Position numbers and translations under genes: made by a program. Of a stretch of DNA of 64,000 nucleotides, positions 1 through 10,083 are shown in pieces. Source of the stretch: SHWC01 sp945902735 (lineage in GTDB: Bacteria; Pseudomonadota; Alphaproteobacteria; UBA828); assembly GCA_945902735.1 (NCBI GenBank), contig CAMDNF010000003.1:1-64000 (forward strand). Direction: 5' to 3'. Position 1 is the stretch's first letter. Each line of letters begins with the position of its first letter. A model generated the notes under the pieces. That model was not told where the DNA came from, did no database searches, and worked only from the letters and a program-made list of their open reading frames with translations.

Positions 1-2
1 TC

Positions 3-641
3 GACGCCGATATCTTCCTCACGCACACCCATTATGACCATGTCTGGGGTTGGCCGCATTTCACGCCACTGCTGCGACGGCGCAATCGCTTTCTTCTCCA
101 TGCGGGCCATTTGGAAGGCGGCGAAAAAATCGAGCACATTATGCTTGGGCTGATCGACGATCCGCTCAATCCGGTGAACCGAAAAACGCTCGCCGCCGAT
201 CTCAGCTTTCACGATTTTCAAATCGGCAATACCCTCACGCCGCGACCGGGCATCACCATCCGCACCGCCTCGCTCGTGCATCCCAATCGCGCGGTCGGCT
301 ATCGGGTTGAGTTCGCGGGCCGCGCCGTCTGCTACCTGACCGACACGGAGCACCAGCCCGGCGTGCTCGACGCCAACATTCTTCGCCTGATCGAAGGCGC
401 CGATGTGATGATCTATGACGCCACCTATTCCGACGACGAATATCCCAGCCATGCCGGTTGGGGGCACTCGACCTGGCAGGAGGGTGCGCGGCTGTGCGCG
501 GCAGCGCGGGTCAAAACCTATGTCGTGTTCCACCACGACCCGAGCCACGACGATACGATCATGGATCGCATCGCGGAGGAGGTTCAGGCCATGCGACCGG
601 GCTCCATCGTCGCCCGCGAAGGCATGGTGTTGACGCCTTGA
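3..641 (+). CDS. MBL-fold metallo-hydrolase, 5' truncated by window edge
   Basis: The reading frame is open from the first bases of the window, so the true start lies upstream. The zinc-binding signature H-T-H-Y-D-H is encoded at about nt 24-41, followed by HAGH, a TDTEH segment that may supply the bridging Asp, and a late FHHDPSHDD segment that may supply the last His. This pattern fits the metallo-beta-lactamase fold (RNase Z/phosphodiesterase-like hydrolases). The substrate cannot be read from sequence. The TGA stop overlaps the TTG start proposed for the next gene, so the two are probably translationally coupled. Family assignment is firm; the reaction is unknown. Confidence 0.85.
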   Translation, partial: DADIFLTHTHYDHVWGWPHFTPLLRRRNRFLLHAGHLEGGEKIEHIMLGLIDDPLNPVNRKTLAADLSFHDFQIGNTLTPRPGITIRTASLVHPNRAVGYRVEFAGRAVCYLTDTEHQPGVLDANILRLIEGADVMIYDATYSDDEYPSHAGWGHSTWQEGARLCAAARVKTYVVFHHDPSHDDTIMDRIAEEVQAMRPGSIVAREGMVLTP

Positions 642-1498
642 ACCAGCGGAGCGGCGCGCGCCGGTTCAAAGATGTCTGGCGCGGCGTCGCCACGGCACTG
701 GGTCTCGATTCCCAGGGAGTCTTCATTCCCTATCGCTATGCCGCGACCCTCGATCAAGCGGCCTGGCATAGCCCCTACGCCGCGCTTGAAATCCTGATGC
801 ACCGCCATGAGCCGGAATTTCGCTCGGCCCTTGGGCTCATCGATCAACATGCCGATGCGTTGCTCGCGCTCGGGCGTGAGGCACCGCCCGCACCGCGCTT
901 CGAGCAGGATTGGTTCCCCCGGCTCGACGCGGCCATGGCCTATGCGATGGTGCGCAAATATCGCCCGCGTTGCATTGTTGAAATTGGCTCGGGCCACTCG
1001 ACGCGCTTTCTGGCCCGCGCCGCGCGCGATGGCGGGCTCGATTGTGCGCTCACCGCGATCGACCCCGCGCCCCGCGCCGACATTGCGGGACTAGCCGGCG
1101 TTACTTTAATCAAATCGACCCTGCAAGAAGCCGGCCTCGCCCCTTTTGGTGAGCTCCACGCCAGCGACATTCTATTCGTCGATTCGAGCCATGTGCTGAT
1201 GCCGGGCAGCGACGTCGACATCGTGCTGAACCGCATCATCCCGTCGCTGCGTCTCGGCGTGCTTGTCCATGTGCACGATATATTTCTGCCCGATGACTAT
1301 CCGCCGGAATGGGCGTGGCGGCGCTATAACGAACAACAAGGCCTCGCACCCTTATTGCTCGGCGATCGGATCGAGCTGTTGTTCGCGAGCCGCTATGTGG
1401 CGACGCGCCTGAGCGAGGCCCTGACCGGCGGTGTGATCGCGCGCCTCTCAATACCCGAAGGCGCCTATGAATCGAGCCTCTGGCTACGCCGGATCTGA
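638..1498 (+). CDS. Class I SAM-dependent methyltransferase (Methyltransf_24-like)
   Basis: About 286 residues if translation starts at TTG 638, which overlaps the stop of the hydrolase; no ATG or GTG fits better near the upstream stop. The SAM-binding motif I reads VEIGSGHSTRFLARA near residue 114, followed by an acidic IDPAPR loop, then DILFVDSSH and a VHDIFLPDDYP segment, the usual order in the Methyltransf_24 type of small-molecule methyltransferase. The substrate is unknown. It converges head-on with the ABC permease gene: the two stop codons are adjacent. The start codon is uncertain; the fold assignment is good. Confidence 0.75.
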   Translation: MNQRSGARRFKDVWRGVATALGLDSQGVFIPYRYAATLDQAAWHSPYAALEILMHRHEPEFRSALGLIDQHADALLALGREAPPAPRFEQDWFPRLDAAMAYAMVRKYRPRCIVEIGSGHSTRFLARAARDGGLDCALTAIDPAPRADIAGLAGVTLIKSTLQEAGLAPFGELHASDILFVDSSHVLMPGSDVDIVLNRIIPSLRLGVLVHVHDIFLPDDYPPEWAWRRYNEQQGLAPLLLGDRIELLFASRYVATRLSEALTGGVIARLSIPEGAYESSLWLRRI

Positions 1499-2680
1499 TT
1501 ATTTATACGGATCGGCCGCATCGCGCAGGCCATCGCCAAGGAAGTTGAAGGCGAGCACCACGAGAATGACTGGCACGACCGGCAGCATGAGCCAGGGATA
1601 AAGCGCGACCGCGTTGATGTTTTGTGCCTCGTTCAAGAGCACGCCCCAGCTCGTGATCGGCGGGCGCAAGCCTAGCCCGAGGAACGATAGCGCCGTCTCG
1701 CCCAATATCATCGAAGGGATCGAGAGCGTCGCCGATGCGATCAAATGGCTCATGAAGCTCGGGATCAAATGTCGCCCAATAATACGTTTGGGTTTCGCGC
1801 CCATCAGCATCGCCGCGGTCGCGAAATCCTCTTCGCGCAAGGCAAGCAGTTTTGAGCGCACCGCGCGCGCGAGCCCGGTCCAATCCAATAGACCAAGGAT
1901 GATCGTGATGCCGAAATAAATCACGATCGGGCTCCACGTCACCGGGAGCGCAGCGGAGAGCGCCATCCACAACGGCAATTCGGGGAAGGAGCGGATGATT
2001 TCGATCAAGCGCTGGATGACATTGTCGATCCAACCGCCGTAATAGCCCGATATGCCGCCCAGAACGAGACCGAGCATAAAACTAATGATGATGCCAAACA
2101 GACCAACGGTGAGTGAAATGCGCGCGCCATAGATGATGCGCGACAGAATATCGCGGCTAAGCCGATCGGTACCCAGCAAGAACAACGTGCCGCCTTCGGC
2201 CGGGCAAAATAGATGGAAGCGCATCTCCACCATGCCCCAGAAACGATATTGATCGCCGAGGCAGAACCATCGAACGGACTGGACCTTGGTCGGGTCGCGT
2301 TCATAGATGCGCTGCAAGTTCTCCATGTCGAGCCGGTATTTGTAACCATAGACAAATGGTCTGACGAACTCGCCGTCATTGAAGAGCTGCACCGCCTGTG
2401 GCGGCGCGTAGATGTGGTCGACGTCCCGGCTTTGCAGATTGTAGGGCGCCAAAAACTCAGAGAACAATATCGTGACGTAAAGAATGATCAGAAAAATGCC
2501 TGAGGCCACCGCGATTTTGTGGCGCCTCAGTTTCCACCACATCATCCGCCATTGCGACGCGAGGAAGAAGCGCTCCTGCTCCGGCGTCAACACCTCGACC
2601 GAATAGGGGTTGAACGGGTCCTTCGAAACGAAGTGCGCGGGCCGGTCCGCGCCCGGCGTGGGCGACGTGTTATCGGTCAT
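1499..2680 (-). CDS. Peptide-type ABC transporter permease (OppC/DppC/YejE-like)
   Basis: A 393-residue inner-membrane permease. An N-terminal cytoplasmic stretch of about 50 residues precedes TM1, then a long periplasmic insert (roughly residues 75-160) separates TM1 from the conserved core that starts at LGTDRLSRDILSR. The EAA loop is recognisable around AAMLMGAKPKRIIGRHLIP, the coupling site for the ATPase. The gene overlaps the upstream permease by four bases (ATGA). It belongs to the importer unit made with the binding protein and OppB-like permease; the matching ATPase lies 4 kb upstream in another operon. Substrates of this family are oligopeptides, nickel chelates or opines; the exact ligand cannot be told. 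Confidence 0.9.
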   Translation of the reverse strand: MTDNTSPTPGADRPAHFVSKDPFNPYSVEVLTPEQERFFLASQWRMMWWKLRRHKIAVASGIFLIILYVTILFSEFLAPYNLQSRDVDHIYAPPQAVQLFNDGEFVRPFVYGYKYRLDMENLQRIYERDPTKVQSVRWFCLGDQYRFWGMVEMRFHLFCPAEGGTLFLLGTDRLSRDILSRIIYGARISLTVGLFGIIISFMLGLVLGGISGYYGGWIDNVIQRLIEIIRSFPELPLWMALSAALPVTWSPIVIYFGITIILGLLDWTGLARAVRSKLLALREEDFATAAMLMGAKPKRIIGRHLIPSFMSHLIASATLSIPSMILGETALSFLGLGLRPPITSWGVLLNEAQNINAVALYPWLMLPVVPVILVVLAFNFLGDGLRDAADPYK

Positions 2681-3675
2681 CGTGTTACGCCGCCGGTCAG
2701 GCGGATGCGCGGGTCAAGCATGGCGAGCGCGATATCGGAAACGAACACGCCAACCACCGTCATGAACGCCATGAACATCAGGAATGAACCGGCGAGATAC
2801 ATATCCTGTGTGCGCAAGGAATCGAGCAGCATCGGCCCCGTGGTCGGCAGCGACAGCACGACTGAAACGATCGCGGCGCCCGAAATCACCTGCGGCAGAA
2901 TCGAGCCGATATCGGCGATGAAGGGGTTAAGCGCCATGCGGAGCGGATATTTCACCAAGAGCCTGAATGGCGACATGCCCTTGGCGCGCCCGGTCACCAC
3001 ATATTGCCGCTGCAACTCATCCAACAGATTGGCGCGCAAGCGGCGGATCATGCCGGCGGTGCCCGATAAGCCGATCACGATCACCGGCACCCAAAGATGC
3101 GCGAGCACCGAGGAAAACTTGCCCCAGCTCCACTCGGCCTCGAGATATTCAGGATCCATCAACCCGCCGATCGAGGTGCCAAACGCCACGTTCGCGACAT
3201 AAAGCAGCACCAGCGCGAGCAGGAAGTTGGGCGTCGCCAGGCCGAGAAAGCCCAACAGCGTCAGGCCGTGATCGGACCAGCTATATTGATGGGTCGCCGA
3301 ATATACGCCGATCGGGAACGACACCACCCAGGTGAAGATGATGGTGACGAACGAAACCACGAAAGTAAGGAACAGGCGGTCGCCGACCACGTCATTGACC
3401 GGCAGATTATATTCGAACGAATAGCCCATATCGCCTTGCAACAAGCCGAACACCCATAGGCCATATTGCTCGATCATCGGCCGTTCGAGGCCATATTGCT
3501 CGCGCAGAAAAGCGATTTTCTCGAAGTTCGCACCCTCGCCCTGCGCCTGTAGCTCGGCGATATAGGTGCTGAGATAATCGCCCGGCGGCAATTGGATGAT
3601 GATGAAGGTGATGATGCTGATCGCGATCAAGGTCGGGATCATGATCAGCACGCGCCGTGCCGTGTAGGTGAACAT
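2677..3675 (-). CDS. Peptide-type ABC transporter permease (OppB/DppB-like)
   Basis: A 332-residue permease with the typical N-terminal helix (MFTYTARRVLIMIPTLIAIS), the LRPPGD-equivalent segment read here as QLPPGDYLSTY, and about six membrane segments. The EAA-type loop sits at VVTGRAKGMSPFRLLVKYPLR. It forms the hetero-dimeric pore with the downstream OppC-like subunit. It lies 14 bases after the binding-protein gene and overlaps the next permease by four bases, so all three are one transcription unit. Confidence 0.9.
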   Translation of the reverse strand: MFTYTARRVLIMIPTLIAISIITFIIIQLPPGDYLSTYIAELQAQGEGANFEKIAFLREQYGLERPMIEQYGLWVFGLLQGDMGYSFEYNLPVNDVVGDRLFLTFVVSFVTIIFTWVVSFPIGVYSATHQYSWSDHGLTLLGFLGLATPNFLLALVLLYVANVAFGTSIGGLMDPEYLEAEWSWGKFSSVLAHLWVPVIVIGLSGTAGMIRRLRANLLDELQRQYVVTGRAKGMSPFRLLVKYPLRMALNPFIADIGSILPQVISGAAIVSVVLSLPTTGPMLLDSLRTQDMYLAGSFLMFMAFMTVVGVFVSDIALAMLDPRIRLTGGVTR

Positions 3676-3689
3676 GCGTGGTGTTCTCC

Positions 3690-5675
3690 CTACTCGGCAG
3701 CCGTTTGGTTCGACGAGTCGAACCAGAAAATGTCGGGCCGGTACATGCCGAAATGCGCGCCGGGATCCCAGCTATAGATCGCTTTTTCAGGCACGTTGCG
3801 TAGCTTGTTGCTGATGGCGACGGGTTGCAACACGCCGGCGATCAGCCCGATCACAAACACATTGTCGGAATAGAGCTCAAGCATGCGGTGCCAGATTTTA
3901 TAGCGCTTTTCCACGGTGGTCGAGGTGAGCCACTGCTCGTGCAAGGCCAAAAGCTCGATCGCTTCCGGCACATCGGGCGCTTCGCCGGATTGCCCCATGG
4001 TCTCGTAATGCTGACCCCATTGCGACCATTCGAGGCTGGTTTGCATGGTCGGCGCCAATTCGGCCGGGTTCATATCGGGCGTCGGCAAGCCGTTCTCGAG
4101 CCCCGCCCAGATCGACATCTGCGTTTCGCCAGCGAAAATACGATTGCGAAACACCTCGCGTTGCGAGGGTTTCGAATAAAGCTTGATGCCGAGCGCCGCC
4201 CAATCATCGCGCACCAGCTCAAGCACGTCGGTTTGCTCGGTCTCTTCACCGGCCGTCTCGACGATGATCTCTAGCTTGCGCCCATCGGGCAGCAATCGAA
4301 TATTGCCATCGCGCTGGGTCAGCCCCATCTCGTCGAGCAATTTATTCGCTTGCTCGGGATTATATTTGCACCAGCAGCGATAGGCCGTGTCATCGTACAT
4401 CACGCTTTCCGGCAGCACCGAATTGCCGCCCTCGACGCCGAGGCCGTAATAGAGCACTTGATTGATTTGGTGGCGATTGATGCCAAGCGACAACGCGCGC
4501 CGGAAGCGCACATCGCGAAAAATCTTGCGTCACCCCTCATCGGAAATCGTCAAATTCGGATAGAGCGCAAGGTGCGAGCCGCTCGACGTCTGCCACAGTC
4601 TGACCGTGTAATCATTGCGCTTCTCACCTTCCTTGAGAAACGTGTAGTCGGAAAAATTCAACGCACGCGCCTGTAGGTCGGCCTCGCCCGAGCCCACCTT
4701 GGCGGGAATCAATTTCGAATCGGCGATCGTCATGGTGATCTGGTCGATATAGGGCAGTTGATTGCCGTTCTCGTCCACGCGATGGAAATAGGGATTGCGC
4801 TTGGCGACATATCGCGTGGCCGGCGGTTTGGTCACGTTCACCCAAGGCTCAAGCGCAGGCAATTCGGGATTGTCGGCCTTGTACATGTTGTCGAGATTGT
4901 TGTGTGTCGCGGCCCAATTGCGATTGCCTTTGCGTTTTTTCTTTTGGCCGTCATCCCCTTCGCTCGCTTCCGGAACGAGATATTTCTGGTGGAATTTTCT
5001 CAAATAGTGCGCCGGCCGATAGATGTAGAGCGGCGCGGGGCCGGCGAGCGCGGGCAGGAAAAACGGGTTGGGGTACGACCAGCTATAGCGAATGGTCAGC
5101 TCGTCGATAATCTCGACCTTTGCCTGTTCACCCTCAATCACATGTTCGTGCGGCGGGCCCGATGGCGAGAGCTCTTCGTGATTGGCGACATCCTCCCAGT
5201 AATAGCGAAAATCCTCGGTCGTGAAGGGATGACCGTCCGACCATTTGTGGCCCTTGCGCAGCTTGAAGGTGAAGATGCGCCCCTCGTCCACCGTGTAGCT
5301 TTCCAGAATGTCGGGAACGAGCTCGTATTTCTCGTTGTAGGCGACAAGCCGCGAATAGCCATAAACCGTCAACAGCTTCACGTCCTTGGCGCTGAAAATC
5401 AGCGTTCGCCATTCCCCGCCATAGCGCCCGGGCTCCCGCCCCATGGCCTTGACATCGGTCACCAGCGGCGTCGCGGGCAAACGCTCGGCAAGCGGCGGCA
5501 ACTCGCCCGCCTTGACCGCCGCCTCAAGCGAAGGCGGCTCCGCAGCGCCAGCGGGCCGCGCGAAATTCGCGCCGACCGCAAGGCCGATCAAAAGGAGGAC
5601 GGCAAATAACCGTTGCAAAGCGCCTGGTTTCTTCCGCACGGTATGGCGATGAGCTTGAAGCGGGCCCCGATTCAA
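3690..5675 (-). pseudogene. ABC transporter substrate-binding protein (family 5), interrupted by in-frame TGA
   Basis: Two open segments in one frame, 5675-4530 and 4529-3690, are separated by a single TGA at 4532-4530. The N part has a secretion signal (hydrophobic core LFAVLLLIGLAVGA, then Ala-rich cleavage region) and the C part resumes with RKIFRDVRFRRALSLGINR, the conserved continuation of family-5 solute-binding proteins. Together they make about 660 residues, normal for this group. A TGG-to-TGA change (Trp) would explain it; other genes here use TGG for Trp and TGA for stop, so recoding is unlikely. The start may be TTG 5675 or, more naturally for a signal peptide, GTG 5639. Either real loss of function or an assembly error. 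Confidence 0.85.
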
Positions 5676-5720
5676 AGACTATCGCATGACCGATTTCGTG
5701 CCAAAAGTGACATTCGCCAC

Positions 5721-6248
5721 ATGACCGAGCCATTGCATGGCCAATCGGCTGTTTTGCGTCGCCCCTCGCGCCTCGACGCGTTTATTCGTCGTGTTGCGGC
5801 GCAGCGTGCCTGTCTTGATCACGCCGCAACGCTGATCGGCGAACGCCCCGGCATCGTCCTCGAGCTTGGGCTCGGCAATGGCCGGACCTTTGACCATTTG
5901 CGCGAGCGCTTCCCCGCGCGCGATATTTTTGTGTTTGATCGCGAAATCGCGGCGCACCCGGCTTCGATCCCCGATGCCGCCCATATACGGCTCGGCGATT
6001 TCCACGACACGCTGCCCGCCTTCACCCACGAAGGCTGGCCCAAGGCTGTGCTCGTTCATGCCGATATCGGCAGCCCTGACCGCGTGCGCGATGCCGAGCT
6101 CGCGCGCTGGCTCGGCCCCGCGTTGGCGCCACTTTTGGCGCCAGGCGCCCTGGTCGCGACCGATCGCGCGCTTACCACGGTCAATTGGTCCGCTTTGCCA
6201 CCGCCCGAGGGCATCGCCCCCGGCGACTATCAGCTTTATCAGGTCTGA
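5721..6248 (+). CDS. Small SAM-dependent methyltransferase (Methyltransf_17-like), copy A
   Basis: 175 residues from ATG 5721. The SAM motif reads VLELGLGNGRTFDHLR, then IFVFDREIAAHP (acidic loop), RLGDFHDTLPA and VLVHADIGS. This short single-domain family is known by fold only; the substrate is unknown. A clear paralogue lies at 18917-19405, sharing the RLD-F-RR, LDHAATLI and GLGNGRTFDHLR blocks. The gene stands alone on the plus strand between two minus-strand operons and is divergent from the binding-protein gene, so the ~80 bases between them probably hold two promoters. Confidence 0.8.
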   Translation: MTEPLHGQSAVLRRPSRLDAFIRRVAAQRACLDHAATLIGERPGIVLELGLGNGRTFDHLRERFPARDIFVFDREIAAHPASIPDAAHIRLGDFHDTLPAFTHEGWPKAVLVHADIGSPDRVRDAELARWLGPALAPLLAPGALVATDRALTTVNWSALPPPEGIAPGDYQLYQV

Positions 6249-6252
6249 CCGT

Positions 6253-6864
6253 TCACTTAGCGCCGTTATGGGCATAGGCCTCGGCCGGCACCACCACATA
6301 GTCCGCGGCGCCCGGGGCCTTCCATTTCAGGATCAACGCGCTCGAGCCTTTGCGTTGAAAATAGCCAACATCGAGCGCCACCCAGCCGGGCGCGACCACG
6401 TTCACCTCGATCGGGTCCGATTCACGGTCGGGATGAATGTCGGGATCTTCCCAAATCATCTGCCCACCAAGCTGGAATCGCACGCCATCGTTCGAGGTCA
6501 CGAGCAGGCTATAGGCACCCTCCGCAGGAAATTTGATGAATCCGTTAATATGGGCGCCGACAAAACGTTGAAATTTTGTCGTCAACACGTTTTTGCCTTC
6601 AGACGTCCTGTAATTGAGAGCCGGCAATGGCGACCCGACGCCTGGGGCGGTGCCCGTGGCCATGAGCTGATAGAGCTCGTCGATGTCGTGGTAATCGCCA
6701 TAAATATAATCGACCGCAAGGCCAGGCACGAGGGCATCCGCTTCGGGTTGCGGTTGAACCGGCCCAATCTCGACGGCCATCGCTTGTGTTGAGCCAAAGC
6801 CGATAAAAAGGGCCAGCAGCCCCATAGCAAAACCGGCCGATATTTTTCCTTTTGTCACGTTCAT
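6253..6864 (-). CDS. Secreted PA14-like beta-barrel protein
   Basis: 203 residues from ATG 6864, preceded by a G-rich ribosome-binding site. An N-terminal signal peptide (residues about 8-30, ending in TQAMA) precedes a globular part with the hallmarks of PA14 domains: KFQRFVGAHINGFIKFPAEGAYSL, then SNDGVRFQLGG and a closing LILKWKAP strand. PA14 domains often bind carbohydrate, which would suit its position as last gene of the glycosyltransferase operon (47 bases after the ATPase). Binding is inference; export and fold are read from sequence. It converges with methyltransferase copy A only four bases away. Confidence 0.7.
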   Translation of the reverse strand: MNVTKGKISAGFAMGLLALFIGFGSTQAMAVEIGPVQPQPEADALVPGLAVDYIYGDYHDIDELYQLMATGTAPGVGSPLPALNYRTSEGKNVLTTKFQRFVGAHINGFIKFPAEGAYSLLVTSNDGVRFQLGGQMIWEDPDIHPDRESDPIEVNVVAPGWVALDVGYFQRKGSSALILKWKAPGAADYVVVPAEAYAHNGAK

Positions 6865-6911
6865 CGCCCCTACTCTCAAATCCAACAGACACACCGTTCG
6901 ACCTCGAAACG

Positions 6912-8799
6912 TCAGGCCGCCGAAGCCACAAGCCCTGGCCCGGCGCGCACGAAGTGCCCGGGTTCGATCTCGACCAGCGCAGGAATCGTGGCGTCATCGA
7001 TCGTGAACGGCTCGGGCCACGCCGAGGGGATAGAGGCCTTGCCCGCCATCAGCGCGGTCAGGTCCAGCTTCGCATCCAGGCTCGGCTCGGGCACGGCGGC
7101 GACCAGTGCGCGCGTATAAGGATGCACCGGGTTCTTGAACAGCCGCTCGCGCGGTGCGATTTCAACCACACGGCCGGCGCACATCACCGCGATCCGATGC
7201 GCCACATAATCGACCACCGCCAAATTATGCGAGACGAAAATATAGGTCAGCCCAAGTTTTTCTTGCAGGTCCTTCAAAAGGTTCAACACCTGCGCTTGAA
7301 TCGAAACGTCGAGCGCCGACACCGGCTCGTCGCAGATCAACAAATCGGGCTTCAACGCAAGCGCGCGCGCAATGCCGATGCGCTGGCGCTGACCGCCTGA
7401 AAAACTATGCGGATATCGCCGCAAATAACGCGGATCGAGCCCGACCAACCGCATGAGCTCCTGCACGATCTCGCGCCGCTCCGCTGGCTTCGCGATGTTA
7501 TGGATGATCAACGGTTCGGCAATGATGTCGAACACCGGCATGCGTGGATTGAGCGAAGAGAACGGATCCTGAAAAATAAATTGGATGCGGCGGCGAAACG
7601 GAATGAGCTGTTTGTTCGTCAGCGCCCGCACATCAACCGACTTGCCGCGATCGTTGAAGGTGATCGAGCCTGAATTCGCGCTGATGGCACGCAGGATCAA
7701 TTTCGATAGCGTGGTCTTGCCGCAGCCCGATTCGCCGACCAGGCCGAGGCATTCGCCGCGCATCACATCGAAGCTCACGCGATCAACCGCATTCACCGCG
7801 CCCAACGCCTTCGAGCCGAACAACCCCGATTTCCGAATCGTGAACGACTTGGTCAAATCGCGTACCGAAAGCAATGGCACCGTCGCATCCAGGCCCGGCG
7901 GCCAGGGGTCTTTATTGGTGATAAAATTGCCGGTCTCGGCCTTGATCTCGCGGATCGGCACCAACCGCTCGCCCGGCTCCATATCGAAGCGCGGCACCGC
8001 GCGCAGCAACGCCTTCAAATAGGGGTGTTGGGCATCGCCATAAAGGTCGTCGACGGTGCCGGCCTCCCATTACTTTGCCTTGGTACATCACCACAACTTC
8101 ATCGGCCATATTGGCAACCACGCCAAGGTCGTGCGTGATGATCAGAATCGCCATGCCGAGCTCGGCCTGAAGATCCTTCATCAATTTCAAAATCTGCGCC
8201 TGGATGGTAACGTCGAGCGCGGTGGTCGGCTCATCGGCGATCAGTAGCGCGGGCCGGCAGATCAGGGCCATCGCGATCATGGCACGTTGACGCAAACCGC
8301 CCGATAACTCGAATGGATAGGTCTTAAGCGCGCGCTCCGGGTCGGGAAAGCCGACCAAGCGCAACATTTCGCGCGTCGCGCTGATCACGTCTTTTTTGGA
8401 CGCGTTGCAATGGAGGCCGAAGGCCTCGCCAATCTGATTGCCCACCGTGTGCACCGGCGAGAGCGATGTCATCGGTTCCTGAAAGATGATCGAGATACGG
8501 CCGCCGCGAATTATGCGCGCCGCTTTGCCATCGGCATCGAGCTTCACAAGGTCGATCGGCGGCGCGCCCGCCTTCGCCGGATCGTGGAACAGGATTTCGC
8601 CACCCGAGATTTCAGCCGCTCGCGGCAGAATGCGCATGATGCTCTGCGAGACCACAGATTTGCCCGAGCCCGATTCCCCGACCAAGGCCACGGTGCCGCG
8701 CTGCGGCACACGGAACGACACCCCATCGACCGCCTCGATAATGCCTTCGGCGAGCTTGAATTGAACCCGGAGATTCTTGACTTCCAACAGCGCGGTCAC
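6912..8799 (-). pseudogene. Dual-ATPase ABC protein (YejF-like), broken by +1 frameshift
   Basis: The sequence carries two complete ABC ATPase domains of the peptide/nickel transporter type. Domain 1 (GTG 8799) has Walker A GESGSGKS (41-48), signature LSGG (165-168), Walker B LLIADE and H-loop His 223. At plus 8066-8068 (CCC) one extra base shifts the frame; removing it reads MEAGTVDDLYGDAQHPYLKA straight into domain 2, whose Walker A GESGCGKT and FSGGQRQ signature are intact. The span is 1888 nt, that is 629 codons plus one base, so the unbroken product is 628 residues. It overlaps the upstream gene by four bases (GTGA). It presumably powers the importer at 1499-5675. As written, only domain 1 plus a nonsense tail is made. 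Confidence 0.85.
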
Positions 8800-9317
8800 G
8801 GCCCGCCGACCTTGTCATCATCAAGGTTCATTCTAACGCCACGCAGCCGCAAATTTTCGACCGTGCTCGAATCGAGCGCAACACCGCACGCGCGCGCCGC
8901 ACGTGCCGCGCGTTCAAGTATGATGTCGAATTCGTCGATCGTGGAATCGATACGCACCGAACCTCGCGCCCCCTTTACCCTAAGCTGCATCCACCCGCCC
9001 GTGCGGTCGCGGCGCGTGGAAAAATAGCGTAGCGACAACCCGCGCATCTCGTCCCAGCCAAGGTGCGCCCCGAGCGGTCCTGACGCCTCCATACCCTTAG
9101 CCGATAGGCGGATCACCGTACAGTGACGAATGACCGTTCGCGCGCCATAGGCAAAGAAGAGCGCCGCGAACGCCGCCAAAATTCCGCTGACCACCGGCAA
9201 CGGCGACGTGACGGCAAAAGGCCCGACCGTGAAGAACAGGCCCACGCCGGCCCGACCATAATCGCCGATCAGGGTGCGAAGCGGATAACGATGCGAATGG
9301 GGCGCGGCTTCGGTCAT
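8796..9317 (-). CDS. Small membrane protein of unknown function
   Basis: 173 residues from ATG 9317. Two hydrophobic segments lie at about residues 22-42 and 45-65 (GVGLFFTVGPFAV and SGILAAFAALFFAYGA), followed by a soluble ~100-residue beta-rich tail with GWDEMRGLSLRYFSTRRD. This resembles PH-like membrane-anchored proteins, but I do not recognise a named family. It sits one base after the polysaccharide deacetylase gene and its stop overlaps the ATPase start, so it is part of the same translationally coupled operon. Confidence 0.65.
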   Translation of the reverse strand: MTEAAPHSHRYPLRTLIGDYGRAGVGLFFTVGPFAVTSPLPVVSGILAAFAALFFAYGARTVIRHCTVIRLSAKGMEASGPLGAHLGWDEMRGLSLRYFSTRRDRTGGWMQLRVKGARGSVRIDSTIDEFDIILERAARAARACGVALDSSTVENLRLRGVRMNLDDDKVGGP

Positions 9318-9318
9318 G

Positions 9319-10083
9319 TCAGTGTGACAAAAACAAGGCCGATGCCGGCAGCAAGTGCGCCGCCTTGTGGCCAACCAAGCGCGCCAGCAAGGTGTCGAGA
9401 AACCGCCAAGTCGCCTCATCATGGGCGGCGTGATGGGTCAGAACGCCGGTCGGCTCCTCGGCGTCGCCGCCGCCCTCCCGCCGCGCCCTTAGATGCGCGC
9501 AAAGAAGCTCGATCGCGGCTTGTTCGCCAATGAAGCCGCGCGTGACCTTCCAATCGATCACATCGACATGGCAATTGACTTGAACGAGCCCCGGAGCCGC
9601 CGTTGCCGATTCCCGCGCGCCATAGGTCGAGAGGCCGTGCAGGCCGATCGATGCCAGCACCGGGATCAGCGCCGGGGCCAGCCGGTTCCACGGCGGCACA
9701 AGAACCGGCAAGGCCCGGCCATTCAAGGCCGCCTGCAAATGGGCGCGCCCTTGATCAAGTTCGGCCAACATCGCGTCGAGCGGAAAGCGGGACGGAAACT
9801 CGCATTTCTTTTCGGTCGTCACGGCGCGGTTTTCGTGACGGAGACCATGCTGCAGAACCGCCACCGCTTGCGCGGCTTCGATGCGCGCCGCGGCGCTCCG
9901 GTCAAGCTTAAGCGGGATGACCGCGAGCGCCAGCGGCGCTTTATGCGTCGCGGCCAGCGCCAAAAGCCGCGCCAAGGCCGGCGAATCAATGGCGGCATCG
10001 TCATCGCGCCACCAGAAGGTCGCGCGACGACCAGCCTTAGCCCACAGAGCAAGTTCGGCATCGAGCGCGGCGAAATTCGTCAT
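9319..10083 (-). CDS. Polysaccharide deacetylase family protein
   Basis: 254 residues. The N-terminal FWWRDDDAA segment supplies the paired Asp of NodB-fold deacetylases; HGLRHEN and the late GVLTHHAAHDE segment provide the His residues, and VLVPPWNRL gives the Arg/Trp-containing loop. No signal peptide is visible, so the enzyme is probably cytoplasmic and acts on a lipid-linked or nucleotide-linked sugar rather than on wall polymer. It overlaps the upstream glycosyltransferase by four bases. The neighbours point to N-deacetylation of an intermediate of glycan synthesis (inference). Confidence 0.8.
   Translation of the reverse strand: MTNFAALDAELALWAKAGRRATFWWRDDDAAIDSPALARLLALAATHKAPLALAVIPLKLDRSAAARIEAAQAVAVLQHGLRHENRAVTTEKKCEFPSRFPLDAMLAELDQGRAHLQAALNGRALPVLVPPWNRLAPALIPVLASIGLHGLSTYGARESATAAPGLVQVNCHVDVIDWKVTRGFIGEQAAIELLCAHLRARREGGGDAEEPTGVLTHHAAHDEATWRFLDTLLARLVGHKAAHLLPASALFLSH

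Noticed and set aside
4530..4532. In-frame TGA read as selenocysteine or recoded Trp
   Set aside because: No hairpin resembling a SECIS element was noticed just after it, the family has Trp or another residue rather than Cys/Sec here, and other genes in the window use TGA as stop and TGG for Trp.
4758..5609. Plus-strand open frame of 283 codons
   Set aside because: Antisense of the substrate-binding protein; no motif.
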